Shown: positions 52,843-64,000 of the stretch, in pieces
Layout: each line of letters starts with the position of its first letter
Position numbering within the stretch: the stretch's first letter is position 1
From: Escarpia spicata
Taxonomy: Eukaryota > Annelida > Polychaeta > Sabellida > Siboglinidae
Direction: 5' to 3'
Length of the DNA: 64,000 nucleotides
Assembly: GCA_963995525.1 (NCBI GenBank)
Contig: OZ023206.1
Coordinates: forward strand, 3,777,350 to 3,841,349
Position numbers and translations under genes: made by a program
Notes under the pieces: generated by a model
Database searches by the model: none
Told to the model about the DNA's origin: nothing
Seen by the model: only the letters and a program-made list of their open reading frames with translations

Positions 52843-53521
52843 CAGACAGGATCACTTTCATGTGTGGTTATTTCCACCATATGGCAGACAAACAGGATCA
52901 CTTTCATGTGTGGTTATTTCTACCATATGGCAAACAAACAGGATCACTTTCATGTGTGGTTATTTCTACCATATGGCAGACAAACAGGATCACTTTCATG
53001 TGTGGTTATTTCTACCATATGGCAAACAAACAGGATCACTTTCATGTGTGGTTATTTCCACCATATGGCAGACAAACAGGATCACTTTCATGTGTGGTTA
53101 TTTCTACCATATGGCAAACAAACAGGATCACTTTCATGTGTGGTTATTTCCACCATATGGCAGACAAACAGGATCACTTTCATGTGTGGTTATTTCCACC
53201 ATATGGCAGACAAACAGGATCACTTTCATGTGTGGTTATTTCTACCATATGGCAGACAAACAGGATCACTTTCATGTGTGGTTATTTCTACCATATGGCA
53301 CATAAACAAGAACACTTTCATGTGTGGTTATTTCCACCATATGGCAAACAAACAGGATCACTTTCATGTGTGTTATTTCCACCATATGGCAGACAAACGG
53401 GACCACTTTCGTGTGTGGTTATTTCTACCATATGGCACATAAACAAGAACACTTTCATGTGTGGTTATTTCTACCATATGGCAGACAAACAGGATCACTT
53501 TCATGTGTGGTTATTTCCACA
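52843..53521. repeat. 46-bp minisatellite, about 14-15 copies
   Basis: Unit contains TTTCATGTGTGGTTATTTCC and ACCATATGGCAGACAAAC. Intergenic between RNASEH2A and the ferlin gene. Confidence 0.96.
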
Positions 53522-53554
53522 TAACAATAACAGCATCGACTGATTGAAAGGATG

Positions 53555-53560
53555 TTTATT
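53555..53560 (-). terminator. Possible ferlin polyadenylation signal
   Basis: AATAAA on the minus strand 781 bases after the ferlin stop. This implies a 3' UTR of about 0.8 kb (53540-54340), otherwise featureless. Chosen by position only. Confidence 0.35.
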
Positions 53561-54340
53561 CTAAATGTGTACTATGACATGTACTATGGCTACAATTGTT
53601 TGAAATATATTTTGAACAAAACTAAACCCATCACTAACAGGAAAACATTTCACTCGCATGCATGTAAACAGAATTGGTAGAATGTAAATAGACGTTTTCT
53701 ACATTAATACACATTCAAAAACTACATGACATAGTGCAGTAATCTCAACACGTGTGCATCCAACATTACAAATACCAATGTTTGAGGTTTTAGAATCCCA
53801 GCTGGACAGTTCCCCTTAGCACACCACAACAAAATATGTAATTCAAACTTGGTTAATTCACCCATTTCTTCTGGCAATGTCGCATTAAAATATACATAAA
53901 CAACTTGTAGATGCAAACAGCCTCTACATTTTACGCACCGCGTACTAAATCCGGTGTAGGAATCATGAAATATTGTAGTTGTAGCTACGATATGATCACT
54001 TTGAGGAAAACTACCAAACTTGGATTTTAACAGAAAGCTCCGGGCATCTATAATTATGTATAAGGTGTAGAGTAAATATCTGCCGTCTGTCTGCATAAAC
54101 TACAGTACATATACATTGAAATATATTGTAAACTATATGTATAGGTAACATGCAAAAAACAATTTATAAGATACGTAGTTCTAGTTTATCTATCTGAACT
54201 ACCTGTAGTGTTTCAATATACATGATATTGGAAGATGTAGACACAAGACTAGAATTCAGCATTTGGATGTAGCAAAGCCAGCTATGCAGCTTCCTTTTTT
54301 CAAGGTCAAACAAGTCACTTGTGGGGGTCAAGGTCATCCA

Positions 54341-62970
<8,630 letters not shown>

Positions 62971-63154
62971 CTTGAGAGATACAGCAGACACACTCAATGC
63001 CTTGTGGGTCATTCAGCGTACTCACACAGACCCTCAAAGATAGGGCCTGTTAGTTGTTAGCACTGATGCCAATGCCACCAGTTTGAATCACAAAATCTAG
63101 ATTTAAACACCAGCAGTAGAACTACTCTAAAGCAACAACCCCGTGACTGACACA

Positions 63155-63705
63155 ACATGGCCTGATTAAAGGGATGTCCTGATTAAAGGGATGTCCTGAT
63201 TAAAGGGATGTCCTGATTAAAGAGATGGCCTGATTAAAGGGATGTCCTGATTAAAGGGATGTCCTGATTAAAGGGATGTCCTGATTAAAGGGATGTCCTG
63301 ATTAAAGGGATGGCCTGATTAAAGGGATGGCCTGATTAAAAGGATGGCTTGATTAAACGGATGGCCAGATTAATTAAATGGATCGCCTGATTAATTAAAG
63401 GGATGACCTGATTAATTAAAGGTATGGCCTGATTAATTAAAGGGATGGCCTGATTAATTAAAGGGATGGCCTGATTAATTAAAGGGATGACCTGATTAAT
63501 TAAAGGGATGACCTGACTAATTAAAGGGAATGCCTGATTAATTAAAGGGATGGCCTGATTAATTAAAGGGATGGCCTGAATAATTAAAGGGATGGCCTGA
63601 TTAATTAAAGGGATGACCTGATTAATTAAAGGGATGACCTGATTAATTATAGGGATGGCCTGATTAATTAAAGGGATGACCTGATTAAAGGGATGGCCTG
63701 ATTAC
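63155..63705. repeat. 17- to 21-bp minisatellite with a unit-length switch
   Basis: CTGATTAAAGGGATGTC (17 bp) copies at the left change to CTGATTAATTAAAGGGATGG-type 21-bp copies from about 63370 by internal duplication of TTAA. In the ferlin gene's next upstream intron; 63706-64000 shows nothing recognisable. Confidence 0.93.
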
Positions 63706-64000
63706 AGATGTGCTGTGCTAGAATACTGTGTAGATGTATACAATCTGTAAATGTGTTTAGTGTTATTTTAATTATATAAAATTTTTCATTTTAAAAATAA
63801 GTTTTGGGTGCATTTGATAACATTTAATTAGCTGCAAAGGTCTGCAATAAGTATTGATGTTTCTTTTTAAATGCACAGTGGCTGGTATTGATGGAGTTTG
63901 TTTGACTATTTTAGACTGTCACAACTGTTTGCATTATGGAGTAGGGAGTTGGCCGCTTTACACTTTCAAATGAAACATAAAATTGATTGTGACATAGTAG

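Noticed and set aside
53722..54096. 124-codon minus-strand ORF
   Set aside because: Lies in the probable ferlin 3' UTR; no recognisable domain.

Overview
The window is animal nuclear DNA: split protein genes with GT-AG introns, dense minisatellites, degenerate retrotransposons and MITE-like elements. I see no prokaryotic, organellar or viral gene. The four genes and their old, conserved introns fit an invertebrate such as a cephalochordate or a lophotrochozoan, but the species cannot be fixed from sequence alone. Minisatellites that duplicate splice junctions, which are plentiful here, recall the 'mirage' minisatellites I remember being described from amphioxus Adh genes (from memory, not checked).

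Layout. (1) 634-29835, minus strand: the N-terminal 461 codons of WDR1/AIP1, an actin-filament disassembly cofactor, in 13 exons; its 3' end lies beyond the left edge. (2) 32497-37852, plus strand: a complete cyclin J gene in 4 coding exons (312 aa), head-to-head with WDR1 across 2.7 kb. (3) 43511-52172, plus strand: a complete RNASEH2A gene in 8 exons (299 aa), with catalytic residues and a canonical PIP box in the C-terminal tail. (4) 54341-62970, minus strand: the last six exons of a type-1 ferlin (dysferlin/myoferlin-like), with the end of the last C2 domain, the transmembrane segment and the stop codon; its 5' part lies beyond the right edge. The genes do not form a pathway; they are neighbours only.

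By adding approximate spans, about 24 kb of the 64 kb is tandem repeat, in more than 30 arrays with units of 19 to 100 bp. The largest are a 4.9-kb array with nested (CA)n at 4470-9400, a 100-bp x 25 array at 15911-18388, a 19-bp x ~186 array at 57085-60612 and a near-perfect 66-bp x 20 array at 61535-62858. Six arrays are built from an exon end plus its own splice site. WDR1 intron 8 is almost wholly made of copies of its own donor and acceptor.

Mobile DNA includes a TTAA-flanked piggyBac-like MITE, a TA-flanked mariner/pogo-like MITE, a tRNA-derived SINE, two broken LINE reverse-transcriptase fragments, a 192-bp palindrome, and a 3.3-kb unit with inverted arms whose right arm ends about 100 bp upstream of the RNASEH2A start codon.
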